A stretch of DNA of 64,000 nucleotides from Branchiostoma floridae (GCF_000003815.2 NC_049986.1:4543191-4607190), one strand, 5' to 3'. Positions 15,201 to 25,548 are shown, counted from the first letter of the stretch. Made by a program: numbers and translations. The notes: generated by a model from the letters alone, not told the origin.

Positions 15201-18200
15201 CTAGCTATTGTACAATGTACTTACCTGATAAAAATGTTTGGAAACTCAACTTTGATATACCATACACAATGTATCTATAGTATAATACACATACTCATGT
15301 TTATCACCCTATATAGGGAAGTAAGTTGTCCAATAGGTCAGACATCGAAGTTAGGGCTGCCCATTGACAAGCATGTTGAAATACACTGAATGAAGGCTTC
15401 AAAAAAGTACTAACCCATAGTTCAATCTTTAAAATTCTTCTCCACCAGAAAGTCACTTGGGTCTAGTTTATAAGCATTCAAAGAAAACAGAGGGTTGTTT
15501 GGCTCATTCTCGGAGAAAAGCTCGCTCTATGAAAGAAACCTCACCTTTGACCCATTTTCCCTCCTGATACAACCAGTAGCACCCTATAACTAAAACCTGT
15601 CCTTACACCAGCTGAACTGCTGAACTGAACAAATTTTGACCCAAACAGGAAAGCTTAGACCCTACCTGTCTCTTCTAACTCAAAAAGTCTCCAGATTGGG
15701 CAAAAATTTTCAAGGAAAAGAAGGATTTTCAAGGATTTTAAGTCACACCCAAATCGTCTTCCCATTTTTTGCCCTCTACCGCGCAACGCAACTCTGACGT
15801 CAGCCCAATATGACATCATCACACAGCAACAAAGATAACAATCCACAGCCTCACATGCCTGAATTCTGCAATTTTGATCAATTGTAACAATCTGTATGTT
15901 TATTTTGGTAAAGAAATGGATTTTGGCACTCTTGTTTTTGCAATCCACACATACCATCATTTACTTCAAAAACTGAATGTAAAATCCAAACATTTTGAGA
16001 ATTCATGTTAATTAATAAGTTAATTCTTGTTAATAGATGAGCTATTGAAACCTTAGAAATCATACTTTCAGTCCTTGTTTGCTGCTACATCATAGGTATG
16101 TTAATATTATACAAATCTGTGTTTATTGAATAATAAATAATGGTTGAATGTAATTGAGAACTGTTGCTGTAGCCATTTTTTTGAAATATAAATAAAAATA
16201 TTAGGAGATCCCCTAATCAGCACCAAGGACAGGGAAAGTTCCATATTTCTTTTGTCATGTTTCTTCTTCTCCTTCTACTGTCAAATCTTCAAATGGATTC
16301 AACTTTTCATTTTTAGGCCAAATGAGCTGAAATTTGGCATGAAGGTAAAGATAGCAAATACCCCTAGGCGCATACAAAATTGTACACAGTGACATGACAA
16401 ACTCACCTGTAGGGTGTCCAGCTCACCAATGTCATCTGGTACAGATGACAGTCTATTCTGGTGAAGATCAAGGACCTAACATGACAGAATAATGATTTCA
16501 ATAACCTAAGTAATGTGACACTCAGTGTTACTGATTCAAGTAGGAAAACCTACTCATTGTACACCTGAAAATCCTACAGTTTACTACTACTATACTGTCA
16601 GTCAGTCTATGCAGACTATTACACTACGCAAAGGAACTAAAACGACAATGTTTACTACAGCTGAGAAAATAACAAAGCAGGTCAATATATGTTTGCCATG
16701 GGTGTGTCCAGATTTCCTTTAAGTTCACAACTGATCATGATCAGGGCTCGAAATACTTTTTTCTGCATACCTGCACTGGTGCAGGTAACATTGAAAATTA
16801 CCTGCACTAGACAAATCTTACCTGCATCACTTTGAACTTAGGAAGTACAGATCATACTAAAATTGTTCAGGAACCACTTTTTTTTCTTTTATACATTACA
16901 GGTAACAGCCAATAAGGCTAAGAACAATCCATCTTCATCATAGGACATTTATGTAGTTGGGTGTGCAGGTTAGGTGCAGGTAGACGCCAGAAATACCTGC
17001 ACAGCTCCAATTTTACCTGCACTAACATGCATATGCAGGTGGTATTTCGAGCCCTGATGATGATGGAGTAGAATTAAATAAAGATTAAGTCTTTTTTTTG
17101 GATATGTTGTGTTTTCTTTTCTTTTTAAAGTTTTGCTATATTGCCCGTTTCAAAGAAAAGGACAAGGTAAGGCACTTGCATGGTCATTTTTAACAAAATG
17201 TCCTGCCATGAGTAAATAGTCCAAGGGCATGTGACCATAAGGACAACTTGAAATGAGACATGAATATGCAGGATACTACTTATTTACTAACTTATTGCTT
17301 TAAGACATATGCTATATTTGTAATCATTGTGTTTATATTTATGTTGCCACTGACAGATAGACTTACCCTCAAAGCACATAAATCCTTCAATACACCACCT
17401 CCTTTGAGAGAACTTAAGAGGTTGGAATGGAGCAAAAGCACCTGAAAAACATCAATGTAGCTTGTTATTGTTTACATACCATCTGGAGAATGATAGGATA
17501 ATTTAAAAAAAAATTAAGGCTTTTTGATTGGAAGATAGTATTGATAGTGGTCAAGGAGGGTGTTGATATAGTTAACAGAAGATGGGAAGTCTGCATAAAG
17601 CAATCCACGAACTAATGTCATAAAATTCAATGGAGAGGACTTTCACGCTTACATTAAATTGCAACATTTCACAATACAAAATCTTATACTAATTTACGAC
17701 CATATGGTTCAGACAAATCTAAGCGTTTTTTTTCAACGTTCAGGTTTCTTACACAAAAGTGTTAGGTTACCAACGGACCAAGGCCTAAGCATGTATGCAA
17801 TAACAACAATGAGACAAGATAACAGAAGAAATTCATAAGCTCTAAATAGTTTGAAGATATTAGGTCTCCAAACCCTTGCTATGTAATGTTTTATTACCTC
17901 TTTCTGCAGCACTTTACAGAGAGCATATACTCCTGATGGTACCTTCAAGATGAAGAAACACAGTTACCACAAAAAATCCATTTACTTCCCTTAACTCCAG
18001 CCACCCAGGCTTAATGAATATTTCACTTAAGATTGATATATATATATATATTAACATGGTCTACGTCCTATATAAGTATAAGTAAAGAATGTTTTAGGGT
18101 AGTTTTGCTAGTTGAGAAACTTAAGGTATATCAAATACATTTCAACGTTACATTAAGTAAAGTTAAAGTAAATTAATAAAAAGAATAAAAGTACAGAAGT

Positions 18201-19691
18201 AAAGTTATGCAACTTTGCTACAGGTAAATTTCATATGCATGTTGAACTCTACTAAGTTTACTGTGGATACAACTGCAACCAAAGAATAATTAATGTTAAG
18301 TTAACTTACTTCTTTGAAACACAGATTCTTATTCAAATCATCTCAACTCAACTTTTCTTCAAAGTCATGTCTGTTATCAAAATTTGAGTGTCCTGTGCTA
18401 CTTTTCAGGTGATTTTGCAACTGGAGGTAAAAGGAAGTTTTCACGGACAGTGTTTGAAATTTGCGGTTGGAACAACTCTGTACTGCAATTAGTTATTTGA
18501 ATTTATAGTGGAGTCATAACAAACTGATTGTCATGACAGTATGAACATGTTCTAGAAGACTTTTCATGACCTACCTCTGTCAACTCACAGTCAGACAGGT
18601 CATAGGAAGGCTCTGGACTGGACTTGGCCTGTACAAAACAAAACATGCATAATTAATGTTAATTTCTTTATTTGTTTTCATAACTTGTATACTTAAGTAA
18701 TGTCTCAAGGCGTCACACTTCATGTAAAGTGTCATACTTTTAAAGACCCGACTGTAAGCTTTGAATAAATTTCTGTGATTAATTCAGCCAGAATGATTAT
18801 TATCCAATGACATGTGAACCAGCTTACCCAATGTAGATGACAAAATGTAGGGCATGATAATTCCACACATTTCACAACGCACACTACCAAAAATGCTTTT
18901 CCTTGTTTATCTTGTTTTGCTTCCTCACAGAAAATTTTTCTGTCCCCAAGAAATCTTAGAAAAATGTGCTTGTCCTTGGGGCAAGCAAATTTTTGCTTGT
19001 CAAGTTTTCGAGAAAATTTCAAATTTGTTTTCTTGTATTTCCAAAAATGCTTTGTGTTGTTTATCTTGTTTTGCTTCCTCACAGAAAATTTATCTTCCAG
19101 GAAGAAAAAAATTCTTGTATTTCTTAAGAGTTGAATCTGGTTTGAAAATAACAAGAATTTTTAAAAATTTTTTCTTGCATTAGATCTATAACAAAAATTA
19201 AGAAGATTTGGCTTTAATGAATGTCTAAAAAAGATGTGTGGTTTCTCGTTCTGCTTGCATTTTATTCTACATTTTCTTCCTGGCAAGAATATTTTTCTTC
19301 ATATAAGAATTGTCCATGCATGTGCAGTTAAAATGTCAAAGGTCAAGGCCCCTGAATTGTAAACATTTATTCTTTTGCAGACGCCATTATGTTCCGGACG
19401 CTGTTACACAATCAAAACAAAAGGTCGAGATGAAACAGTTTAAATATGTCTCAGGGTCCTATAAAGCACCTTGAACATATTACCTACAATTTTGGTCATC
19501 CGCGCTTACATAGGGAAATCTGAGAAAGAGCTTATACCGTACCTCTACATTTCATTACACATTATTCCATGATACATGCAGTATCTATGTGTTACTATAA
19601 TACTAGGACGTTAACCTGTTCTTACCAGGGTCATCTTATGCTCCATCCTCCGCTTGCCTTCCTTGCTCTGTTTCGGGCCAAACAACGGCAT
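208..19691 (-). CDS. LRSAM1: E3 ubiquitin ligase LRSAM1 orthologue (N-terminal about 500 residues; gene continues past left edge)
   Basis: In vertebrates LRSAM1 is a cytosolic RING E3 ligase that ubiquitinates TSG101 and acts in endosomal sorting and clearance of intracellular bacteria. Exons read from the right: 19626-19691, 18575-18628, 17898-17942, 17367-17441, 16407-16475, 15015-15099, 13567-13688, 13046-13088, 10577-10624, 9619-9752, 7421-7572, 5728-5815, 4721-4772, 3892-3936, 3527-3597, 3032-3131, 2220-2307, 988-1062, 208-288. All have AG/GT borders, and phases agree at every junction except 9619 to 7572, where 3n+1 bases are missing (see micro-exon entry). The start MPLFGPKQSK resembles the family start MPLF followed by a basic stretch. 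DLSDCELTE, VLQKE, VLDLHQN, YPPTHHLLPVL and FEALQLEKDM fall in the same order and spacing as in the human protein. The SAM and RING segments and the PTAP motif would lie left of base 208. Recognition rests on my recall of the human sequence. Confidence 0.93.
384..586. repeat. MITE-like inverted repeat, GTTCACCTTTAT family
   Basis: The ends are inverted copies (cgttcacctttatcc and ggataaaggtgaactagcg). A second copy lies at 7636-7859, ending in ctagttcacctttattc and gaataagggtgaactagc, and the interiors share ggatatcaagtcga. A truncated end also occurs near 38862. It lies in an intron of LRSAM1. Confidence 0.7.
1150..1613. repeat. Inverted-repeat element split by a younger MITE
   Basis: Arms 1150-1213 and 1518-1585 are inverted copies (atgccaaaaagcagttactc against gagtaactgctttttggcat). 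Between them sits the CGCG-type MITE at 1222-1429. A related element without that insertion is at 27548-27735. Confidence 0.65.
1222..1429. mobile_element. 208-bp TA-flanked MITE (CTGTAAATNCATTTA..TTCGCGG family)
   Basis: The terminal inverted repeat is ctgtaaatacatttacgttc against the reverse complement of the end atttctgcatttacag. It is flanked by TA on both sides (1220-1221, 1430-1431), as expected for Tc1/mariner-type non-autonomous elements. It contains repeated ttcgcgg / ccgcgaa motifs. A second copy of identical length is at 34070-34277. Confidence 0.8.
1698..2182. mobile_element. TA-flanked MITE with CAGTCAAACCTG ends
   Basis: The ends cagtcaaacctgtattagcg and gctatagacaggtttgactg are inverted repeats, flanked by TA at 1696-1697 and 2183-2184. 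The interior repeats a gcggccacc motif. Length is 485 bp, with no transposase reading frame. It ends 38 bp from the LRSAM1 exon at 2220-2307. Confidence 0.8.
2654..3003. mobile_element. hAT-like MITE, CAGGGCTCTAGCC family, 8-bp TSD
   Basis: It begins cagggctctagccagcgtcc and ends gagctggctagagctctg, with an exact 8-bp duplication TGCACTTC at 2646-2653 and 3004-3011. Related copies are at 7008-7371, 12643-12993 and (short, diverged) 13742-13913. Its end lies 28 bp from the LRSAM1 exon at 3032-3131, just past the splice donor in transcript order. Confidence 0.85.
5434..5645. mobile_element. hAT-like MITE, 212 bp, 8-bp TSD
   Basis: The ends are cagggctgtctacagg and the reverse complement of ctggagacaaccctg. 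The exact 8-bp duplication TTTGAGCC lies at 5426-5433 and 5646-5653. It differs in sequence from the CAGGGCTCTAGCC family. Confidence 0.85.
6712..6990 (+). mobile_element. tRNA-derived SINE
   Basis: The head looks like a tRNA promoter: box A-like tggcgcaactgcatggtaga and box B-like gagttcgataccc about 45 bases later. The tail shares ttgggaaaggca, tttcctcacttcaccca and gtacctggctt with the copy at 12207-12640. It is not a functional tRNA gene. Confidence 0.75.
7008..7371. mobile_element. hAT-like MITE, CAGGGCTCTAGCC family
   Basis: It starts cagggctctagccagcgtcc and ends cttggctggagccctg, 364 bp. No immediate 8-bp duplication is seen, although tgtgcagaagca occurs both directly before the element and 16 bp after it (6998, 7388). 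It lies 50 bp from the LRSAM1 exon at 7421-7572. Confidence 0.8.
7636..7859. repeat. MITE-like inverted repeat, second GTTCACCTTTAT copy
   Basis: This shares ends and the interior motif gggatatcaagtcgac with the copy at 384-586. The outer bases cgctag/ctagcg extend the inverted repeat. Confidence 0.7.
8045..8393. repeat. Possible degraded CAGGG-ended MITE
   Basis: tggttgcccag near 8061 and ctgggcaacc near 8371 are inverted, with cagggttc and acctg at the outer ends. No target duplication is visible. It overlaps one of the proposed micro-exons. Confidence 0.4.
8218..8470 (-). other. Possible pair of 17-nt micro-exons in LRSAM1
   Basis: Between exons 9619-9752 (ends phase 0) and 7421-7572 (needs one incoming base) two 17-nt segments have splice borders: 8454-8470 (AG before, gtttgt after) and 8218-8234 (good pyrimidine tract ending in cag, gtaaac after). 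Together they add 34 nt, which is exactly the phase shift required, and the joined frame is open. Against this, 8218-8234 lies inside a possible inverted-repeat element (8045-8393), the first acceptor is weak, and no family similarity can be claimed for so few residues. A different missed exon, including one in the N gap at 9273-9543, is an alternative. Confidence 0.28.
9136..9543. mobile_element. MITE with CCTCCTACGCAGGGACATCC end, cut by an assembly gap
   Basis: Bases 9136-9272 match the left half of the element at 32517-32822 (cctcctacgcagggacatcc, ctttcaaccgtca, ttagttcctgtgga, accagctgt, agccaat). The match runs into the N run at 9273-9543, which probably covers the missing half. Confidence 0.7.
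9273..9543. other. Assembly gap (271 N)
   Basis: A run of N in an LRSAM1 intron, between exon 9619-9752 and the next exon to the left. An exon could be hidden here. Confidence 0.99.
10717..11790. repeat. Dispersed repeat, about 1.07 kb
   Basis: It opens ccatgaaatgtaatggaggt, continues with a GT-rich stretch, gataactcaagaacggctt and a ggccccctagcgg segment, and closes ttcatggaggtatgagatc. The same opening and closing blocks flank the foldback element at 20685-20790 and 25696-25895, and fragments recur near 27050. There is no coding capacity and no clear superfamily. A short insertion carrying aatgaatgaatgaatttatt sits at about 11508-11645. Confidence 0.65.
12207..12640 (+). mobile_element. 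SINE with degenerate tRNA-like head
   Basis: The head gtggcgcaatcggttaaagg is followed by a body shared with 6712-6990. A long central block (ggaggtcccgtgtttgagga, accccgagtacgttaaagat) looks like the conserved body of a deuterostome SINE, which I recall only in general terms. It ends directly before the 8-bp duplication of the MITE at 12643. Confidence 0.65.
12643..12993. mobile_element. hAT-like MITE, CAGGGCTCTAGCC family, 8-bp TSD
   Basis: 351 bp, with exact duplication AGTCAGCC at 12635-12642 and 12994-13001. It is very close in sequence to 2654-3003 (same gacggaaatttgctgcgtg and cctttcgcatacgataatct blocks). It lies in an LRSAM1 intron, 52 bp left of exon 13046-13088. Confidence 0.88.
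13742..13913. mobile_element. hAT-like MITE, short form, 8-bp TSD
   Basis: The ends are cagggttgtagccagcaccc and the reverse complement of agctggcaacaaccctg. The duplication ATTCATAC lies at 13734-13741 and 13914-13921. It is about half the length of the other family members, 53 bp from exon 13567-13688. Confidence 0.85.
13922..14150 (+). mobile_element. LINE 3' end fragment
   Basis: Homologous to 40460-40680: tttcccagaactatcg, atcaccaagcacagtaaggg, gtgcaaaagttaggtgtgac, then the 3' tail ataaccagctgctg and agggcggttataccggctat. The reading frame is broken. It belongs to the same family as 40206-40690. Confidence 0.75.
16742..17056. mobile_element. CAGGGCTCGAAAT-family MITE, 5-bp TSD
   Basis: It starts cagggctcgaaatac and ends ggtatttcgagccctg. 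ATGAT flanks both ends (16737-16741, 17057-17061), although the site is locally repetitive. The interior carries inverted acctgcactggtgcaggt-type palindromes. A related copy is at 35354-35641. Confidence 0.78.
18889..19090. repeat. Direct repeat, 152-bp spacing
   Basis: ccaaaaatgctttt and tgtttatcttgttttgcttc, followed by ctcacagaaaattt, occur at about 18889 and again at about 19041. This is a local tandem duplication in the first LRSAM1 intron, and no gene is seen in it. Confidence 0.6.
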
Positions 19692-20684
19692 GGTCACTCT
19701 CTGTCTGCCCGCACAGTATCCGGTCAGCACAAGGTGAGTGATGGTGACTCACCACGCTATTTCTGTAACAGTCATACGTCAATGAACATCCAGGTGATAA
19801 GAATTAACGTAACGTTACGCCCCCAACATAAGCAACTGGGTTTATTTGGGAAACGGTCAGATATTTTACACAGAATCCACTTGAACTGAAAAGCAGGTTT
19901 ATAACCAAGAAATTTGAATTGATATGTAAAGGTTAGTTGAGACAAATTTCAGATGTCTGTTGGTCCAAATGATATAGAACAAGGTGATGTTTACGTTGAT
20001 AAACAACCTGCCGGACAGCGACCCCTCTACTATTATTTTTGTTACACAACACTTCTAGTTCCCAACCACGTTACCCAACGTTTGGGAACGTACAGAAATT
20101 CCCACTGACAACTGGAGTCAAACTTACGGCTTTGGTTGTCCCGACTGAAGGCGTAAACGTGACGTTAACGTCACAATGCGATGATAACTTCGCGACGTCG
20201 TTGATGAGAACTTCCTTCTATCTACTCTACAGGGTTCAACTAGAGCAGCTCCGCGGAGAGTCAGGTCATAGGATAAAGGTTAAAGGTTAAAGTTCACCAC
20301 TTAACGTGTGGGTGGGTGGGACAGTTCGGCCTGGGTTTGCATTTATAATTTGGACTAATGGCTTGAAATTCCACACAGGTAGAAAATAGGAAGCATAAAG
20401 TACATGCAGTGGACACTGGCACTCTGTCCTGAACACTGGCACTGACGGTAAGCCCGGTTGTTTGTGAAAAATCTTGATACTTCCTGTTTTGGCAACCATC
20501 TGATCTTCTATTATTTCATCCTTCATACAGATACTTCATAAACCGTTACATATGGACTGCCGGGTAGAGGCTGCCTTATCGAATCTTGCCTATAATTCAT
20601 AAGCTATATGATGAAAAAGGTCCAGGGCTAGGCTGTCGGGTGTCAACTTTAGAGCAGTGTACTGTAGCTTTGATTTTTACCCAG
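19692..20684. promoter_or_regulatory. LRSAM1 5' flank / candidate divergent promoter region
   Basis: This is non-repetitive sequence just upstream of the LRSAM1 start codon. With 25896-26120 it forms what is left of the spacer between two head-to-head genes once the inserted repeats are set aside, about 1.2 kb. CpG dinucleotides cluster around 20070-20260 (acgtt, gcgacg, ccgcgg). I see no convincing TATA box or initiator, so the promoter assignment rests on gene layout alone. Confidence 0.35.
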
Positions 20685-21130
20685 TCCATGAAATTTCCTG
20701 GAGGTTCACTCTAGCTAAGTGTTGGGTGTGTGTCTGTCTGTCTGTCAAAAAGATAACTCAAACATGGCTGGATGGTATACATGGCAAGAAATTGGACATT
20801 GTGAAACATGGGGCATTTCCAAACCTAACAGAAGACCTAACGTAGAATGATATTGCACCCAAGGGAATTCACCGATTTTTGCAACACAATCCACCTTACA
20901 TGCCAATCAGGCACTTGAATTTCATGTTGTCTGGGCTGGGACATGTACAGTGTACACATTTTCCATCAACCCTTCGTCCAAAACCCTCCACAGCCTAACA
21001 AGGGACACACGCCATCCTGACACAAGAGGGACACTGAGTCTCAAGCAAACCTTACATAACGGCATTAGCACGGGTGGTCCTTCTTAACAAGACACAAGAC
21101 ACACGCAACCAAGTTTTTCCACCTTACGTT

Positions 21131-21715
21131 ACGAGCTGCGATTTTTTCGTCAACCCTTACGTTACGGAAGCCTGTCCGCTATCTCGAGCTGCGATGTTTT
21201 CGTCAACCCTTACGTTACGGAAGCCTGTCCGCTATATCTAGCTGCGATTTTTTTGTCAACCCTTACGTTACGGAAGCCTGTCCGCTATATCTAGCTGCGA
21301 TTTTTTAGCCAACCCTTACGTTACGGAAGCCTGTCCGCTATATCTAGCTGCGATTTTTTAGTCAACCCTAACGTTACGGAAGCCTGTCCGCTATCTCGAG
21401 CTGCGATTTTTTAGTCAACCCTTACGTTACGGAAGCCTGTCTGCTATCTCGAGCTGCGATGTTTTAGTCAACCCTTACGTTACGGAAGCCTGTCCGCTAT
21501 CTCGAGCTGCGATGTTTTAGTCAACCCTTACGTTACGGAAGCCTGTCTGCTATCTCGAGCTGCGATGTTTTAGTCAACCCTTACGTTACGGAAGCCTGTC
21601 TGCTATCTCGAGCTGCGATGTTTTAGTCAACCCTTACGTTACGGAAGCCTGTCTGCTATCTCGAGCTGCGATTTTTTAGTCAACCCTTACGTTACGGAAG
21701 CCAGTTCAAGCCAGT
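21131..21715. repeat. Tandem array of 53-bp units, left arm
   Basis: About eleven units, with gttacggaag recurring at 21161, 21214, 21267, 21320 and on to 21691. Each contains acggaagcctgtccgctat and ctcgagctgcgat. The array is part of the left arm of the foldback. Confidence 0.88.
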
Positions 21716-23993
21716 TGCGTGTCCGCTATCTCGAGCTGCGATCTTTTCGTCAAATGTTACGGAAGTGGTCCTGTGTGGGCCGTTGACGGAAGTGGTCAAT
21801 TATTCGCAAAATCCAAACACTCAGGGCCCCAAGTCCCAACGAATATCGAAACAGTCTATATAAAGACACGAAAATATGAAAAAATGGAGCGTTTAATACC
21901 AGTCCTATGATCTTTTAAACCGAACGTTTTTAGGTGGAGACACAGCCCAGTGTGATTCTTTTAGTTCATGTTTACCAGAATCGTTGGAGAATGCCCCACT
22001 GAATGACCAGCAGCATGCACGCCTGGCTTGGCACGTGTTGAGCAAATGTGCTTCCAAGTGTAAACTCGAAGGTCATACTACACATTTTACCAGAGAAACA
22101 TTTTTTCGAAATGTTTTAGATTATGCTATATGTAATATTTTTACGAGAACTTCGCTTAACAGAAGCTCGGTGACAGCTTGTGTACTGATGACTGCTAAAT
22201 TCTTCCAACAGCCGGATTTTTCCAGCTGTGGGCTCGCCGGCCTCACGTTTCTTCCCCTTCACAGCGTTCTTTAGAGGAAAATTGGACATGTAAGCTCCCA
22301 AAGCTCTGCACAACATTTTGAATGTCGGAATATTAGTTCTCCTTCTGATGGCCAAAAATCACTACCTAACAAATGAAGTCGATTTTGGTGGTCATTTTCA
22401 AAATCGTCAACCTCACACACGAAACAGCACCAAACTGGGTGCAACGCAGACGTGATAACGCCAGAGGGGACGTCCCTTTATACAGCTTGGAACGCCGTGG
22501 TAGCAAAAGTTCCACTCTTGTTGTAGCAAAAATTCCACTCTTGTTAAACTAATATTTGATACACGGCATTGAACTGGAAAACATAATCATCATCGTCCAG
22601 GGCTCCTTGAAAACTAACTTCAACAAGAGTTCGTAGACCTCAGGCCTGCATGAAATGTATTGGGTTTCTGTAGACCTATTGTGTATTTTTGCCTTTTTGT
22701 CTGTGGTACGTGGTTGGAAAAATGAGCTTTTTACCGTGTTGGTTGTGCACCATGCAAAAGTCTGACTCTGAAATTCCATTTTCTGAATTTGTAAGTTTGG
22801 ACATGGATGAACATTACTTATTTTGGATTTCTTAAGTATGTAACCAACCACAGTACTTTGAAGTTGTTGAGACGCTACCTTTTTTTGTCTCAGATGGCCC
22901 ATGCACATGTAGTTACTCTGTCACATGATATACTAATATCTTCCTATTTCAATGTACTGACCTAATGCAGCTGCTAAATCTCCTTGGTTTGTGTTCTTCC
23001 AATGATATTCATTAAAGATTTATTTCTGGGGTGTTATTCACTTGACATCGGAAGGTTACTTGCATAATTTGACCAATGATACTTTTATAGTAGTTCCATA
23101 GACATTAGACAATATGAATAGTGCTAGCCCCCATGATGCAGCAGCAACAGTTAGTCCCCAGGGTGGTATGATATTTTCATTCAATCCATCCAACCCAAAT
23201 CTAAATCTCCTGTAGTATCTAAGCCAAATTTAACAGCATAATTTACTATGAAAAATGTCCTTGTCAATCCCATTTATAGATGGCAAGCTGCTGGCAATGG
23301 AAGCTTTGAAAACTTCAGAAGCTGTTGTAGTCAGAGCGAACACCCAACAAACATCCCCCCAAACCAATGAGCAGTTGCTTAGAAGGGGAATTTCATCATA
23401 TATTTGCCGCGACAAAATGCAACAAACGATACTGAATTTAAAACAGAACCAAGCTAAGCCTCCACCACTTAACCCTGCCTGTACTATAGATTAAGCAGGC
23501 CCAAAAACCAAGCGAATATGACTAGCCCAAAACTACAAATTACCTGTATACAGTATGGAATTGGAAATGGCATTACCAAAGAAACAAAAAGAAACACAGG
23601 ACAAATCATACACATACCTTTCTCTTATGCCCACACTCTATACAGTTCTCCTCCACATTAGAAAATTGCATCTTCTTCTGTTTAAGTTCAAGTTCAACCA
23701 TGATTGCCAACAGGGTAAAGGAACTTGTACCAGAACTTTAAACTCAGCACTATACAGCTCTAGAAACACCACAAAGAGTAATAAGCAAACTCCAATTATA
23801 CCTGACCAACAGATATATCATCTGGTACACTCCCGTCATCTGGCAAACTGTCAGTGCCACTAAGTAACCTGATACATTGAAGGTTGCCCCAGGCCAGATG
23901 ATGGTTCTACACCCAACCGTAATCTGTTTTCAGAACCAAGCAGATATTGGGAGGATGCCCCAACCACACCAAAACAGGGTCAACCTATACAGC

Positions 23994-24600
23994 ATCAAGT
24001 TCAAGCACTAGGAGGCCCAAAATCAAACCTCACCACCAGGACACCACCAACAACTCACGTACCAAATAGCAACACAATGGCACCTTGCGTTCCGGAGATA
24101 CAGCGCACGCCCCGTGCCCGCACAAAAGGTAACCTAAAATGTCAAGTTCAAGCACCAAGGGCGCCAAAATCAAAATTGAGCATTATTCAGCCACCGCCGA
24201 CACATGTGCCAAATATCATCGCGCCAGCACCAGCCGTTCAGAAGATATAACTCCGGAAACACCCCTCCCGGACACAAAATTCGACCTGCCGGGTCAAGTT
24301 CAAACGCGACAAGGCCCAAAGTCAATCCTAGGCAACAGGCAACAACCCCCCATCCATGCACCAAAAATCGTCGCAATCGCGTTTATCGTTCCGGACACAC
24401 AGCGCCAAAAGTGCCCCAAAAACACCAAAAATGCCACCTTCAATGTCAAGGTCAAGCGCCAGGAGGCCCAAAATCACACCTGAGTGTCAGGCCACCACCC
24501 CCAACCCACGTACCAAAAATCGTCGTGCTCGCACCATCCGTTCACGAGATACAGCGCCCTACATCCCCGGCTACCGAAAAGTTCCCACCAGCATCAAAAC
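23994..24600. repeat. Tandem repeat of about 150-bp units in the foldback core
   Basis: Four diverged units start with tcaagttcaag or gtcaagg at 23994, 24141, 24293 and 24445. Each continues through a gcccaaaatca segment, ccacgtaccaaa/ccatgcaccaaa and gatacagcgc. The overlapping open frames in this stretch are explained by the repeat. Confidence 0.75.
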
Positions 24601-25019
24601 CATACCTGCATACATGCAGGTAATGAGCGTGAAAATAAACCTCTAGTACCTCCCTCGCTTGGTTTATTCCGTGGGGGTCAAAAGTCGACCCCAGCTGCTG
24701 CTGTTGTTGTTGTTGTTGTGCAACCGACATTTGCTCAACACGTGCCAAGCCAGGCGTGCATGCTGCTGGTCATTCAGTGGAGCATTCTCCAACGATTCTG
24801 GTAAACATGAACTAACACCGGGCTGTGTCTCCACCCAAAAACGTTCGGTTTAAAAGATAATAGGACTGGTATTAAACGCTCAATTTTTTCATATTTTCGT
24901 GTCTTTATATAGACTGTTTCGATATTCGTTGGGGCCCTGAGTGTTTGGATTTTGCGTATAATTGACCACTTCCGTCAACGGGCCACACAGGACCTGGACA
25001 TAATTGACCACTTCCGTAA

Positions 25020-25290
25020 CGTTTGACGAAAAGATCGCAGCTCGAGATAGCGGACACGCAACTGGCTTGAACTGGCTTCCGTAACGTAAGGGTTGACAAA
25101 AAAATCGCAGCTCGAGATAGCGGACAGGCTTCCGTAACGTAAGGGTTGACAAAAAAATCGCAGCTCGAGATAGCGGACAGGCTTCCGTAACGTAAGGGTT
25201 GACTAAAAAGATCGCAGCTCGAGATAGCGGACAGGCTTCCGTAACGTAAGGTTTGACGAAAACATCGCAGCTCGATATAGCGGGCAAGCA
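25020..25290. repeat. Tandem 53-bp units, right arm (inverted)
   Basis: Four to five inverted units, with cttccgtaac recurring at 25077, 25129, 25182 and 25236. The unit is the same as in 21131-21715 but at fewer than half the copy number, so the arms have expanded unequally. Confidence 0.85.
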
Positions 25291-25548
25291 ACGGGCCATG
25301 AACGACACCGGGCAACCTGTTAGTCCTCTTTACTGAAATTCCCAAGGGAGACATGAATGAACCCCTGGTGTACATTTTACTCGTAGCCACTGAAGGCAGA
25401 CTGTTATGAAAACACAATGATGTATTTAAATCGATAACCCGTTGGTTTGTAAGCTTATTTGTAAGTTTTTGAAATGCCCCATGTTTCAGAATGTCCAATA
25501 TTTTGCCACTACTGCTGGATGGATTGGTTTCTCTTGTCCCAGATACTG

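Larger units (their letters stand above)
13046..17441 (-). other. LRSAM1: LRSAM1 leucine-rich repeat exons
   Basis: Five exons (17367-17441, 16407-16475, 15015-15099, 13567-13688, 13046-13088) encode consecutive LRRs, about residues 56-186. Visible LxxLxLxxN cores include VLLLHSNLLSSL, VLDLHQNRLSSVP, VLNLENNKLTSLP and LRTLDLSRNRVSVLP. Several repeats begin exactly at an exon border, so exon and repeat periodicity largely coincide. The block ends in MVYPP, the same cap sequence seen in the human protein. LRRs here are expected to bind partner proteins; the partner cannot be read from the sequence. Confidence 0.92.
20783..25512. mobile_element. Foldback element with long compound inverted arms (about 4.7 kb)
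   Basis: Outer short arms: attggacattgtgaaacatg near 20793 is inverted at about 25477-25500. Inner long arms: 21131-22049 is inverted at 24727-25290, with near-identical ends (gaatgaccagcagcatgcac inverted at about 24750). The arms carry 53-bp tandem units. The 2.7 kb core (22050-24726) has no recognisable transposase; its longest frames lie in tandem repeats. The structure resembles Drosophila Foldback/Galileo-type elements in shape only. Confidence 0.7.

Noticed and set aside
18732-19183. Overlapping frames on both strands of 109 and 140 residues
   Set aside because: They lie in the first LRSAM1 intron, in a region with a direct repeat and high AT content, and have no motif support.
20039-20526. 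Frames of 79-83 residues upstream of LRSAM1
   Set aside because: No similarity recognised and no splice or promoter support; treated as 5' flank.
22549-22908. 119-residue minus-strand frame in the foldback core
   Set aside because: No transposase or other motif seen. A search of the core against transposase profiles would decide; I could not support it.
24139-24804. Several overlapping plus-strand frames of 96-139 residues
   Set aside because: They lie in the 150-bp tandem units, overlap in different frames, and share no motif with known proteins.
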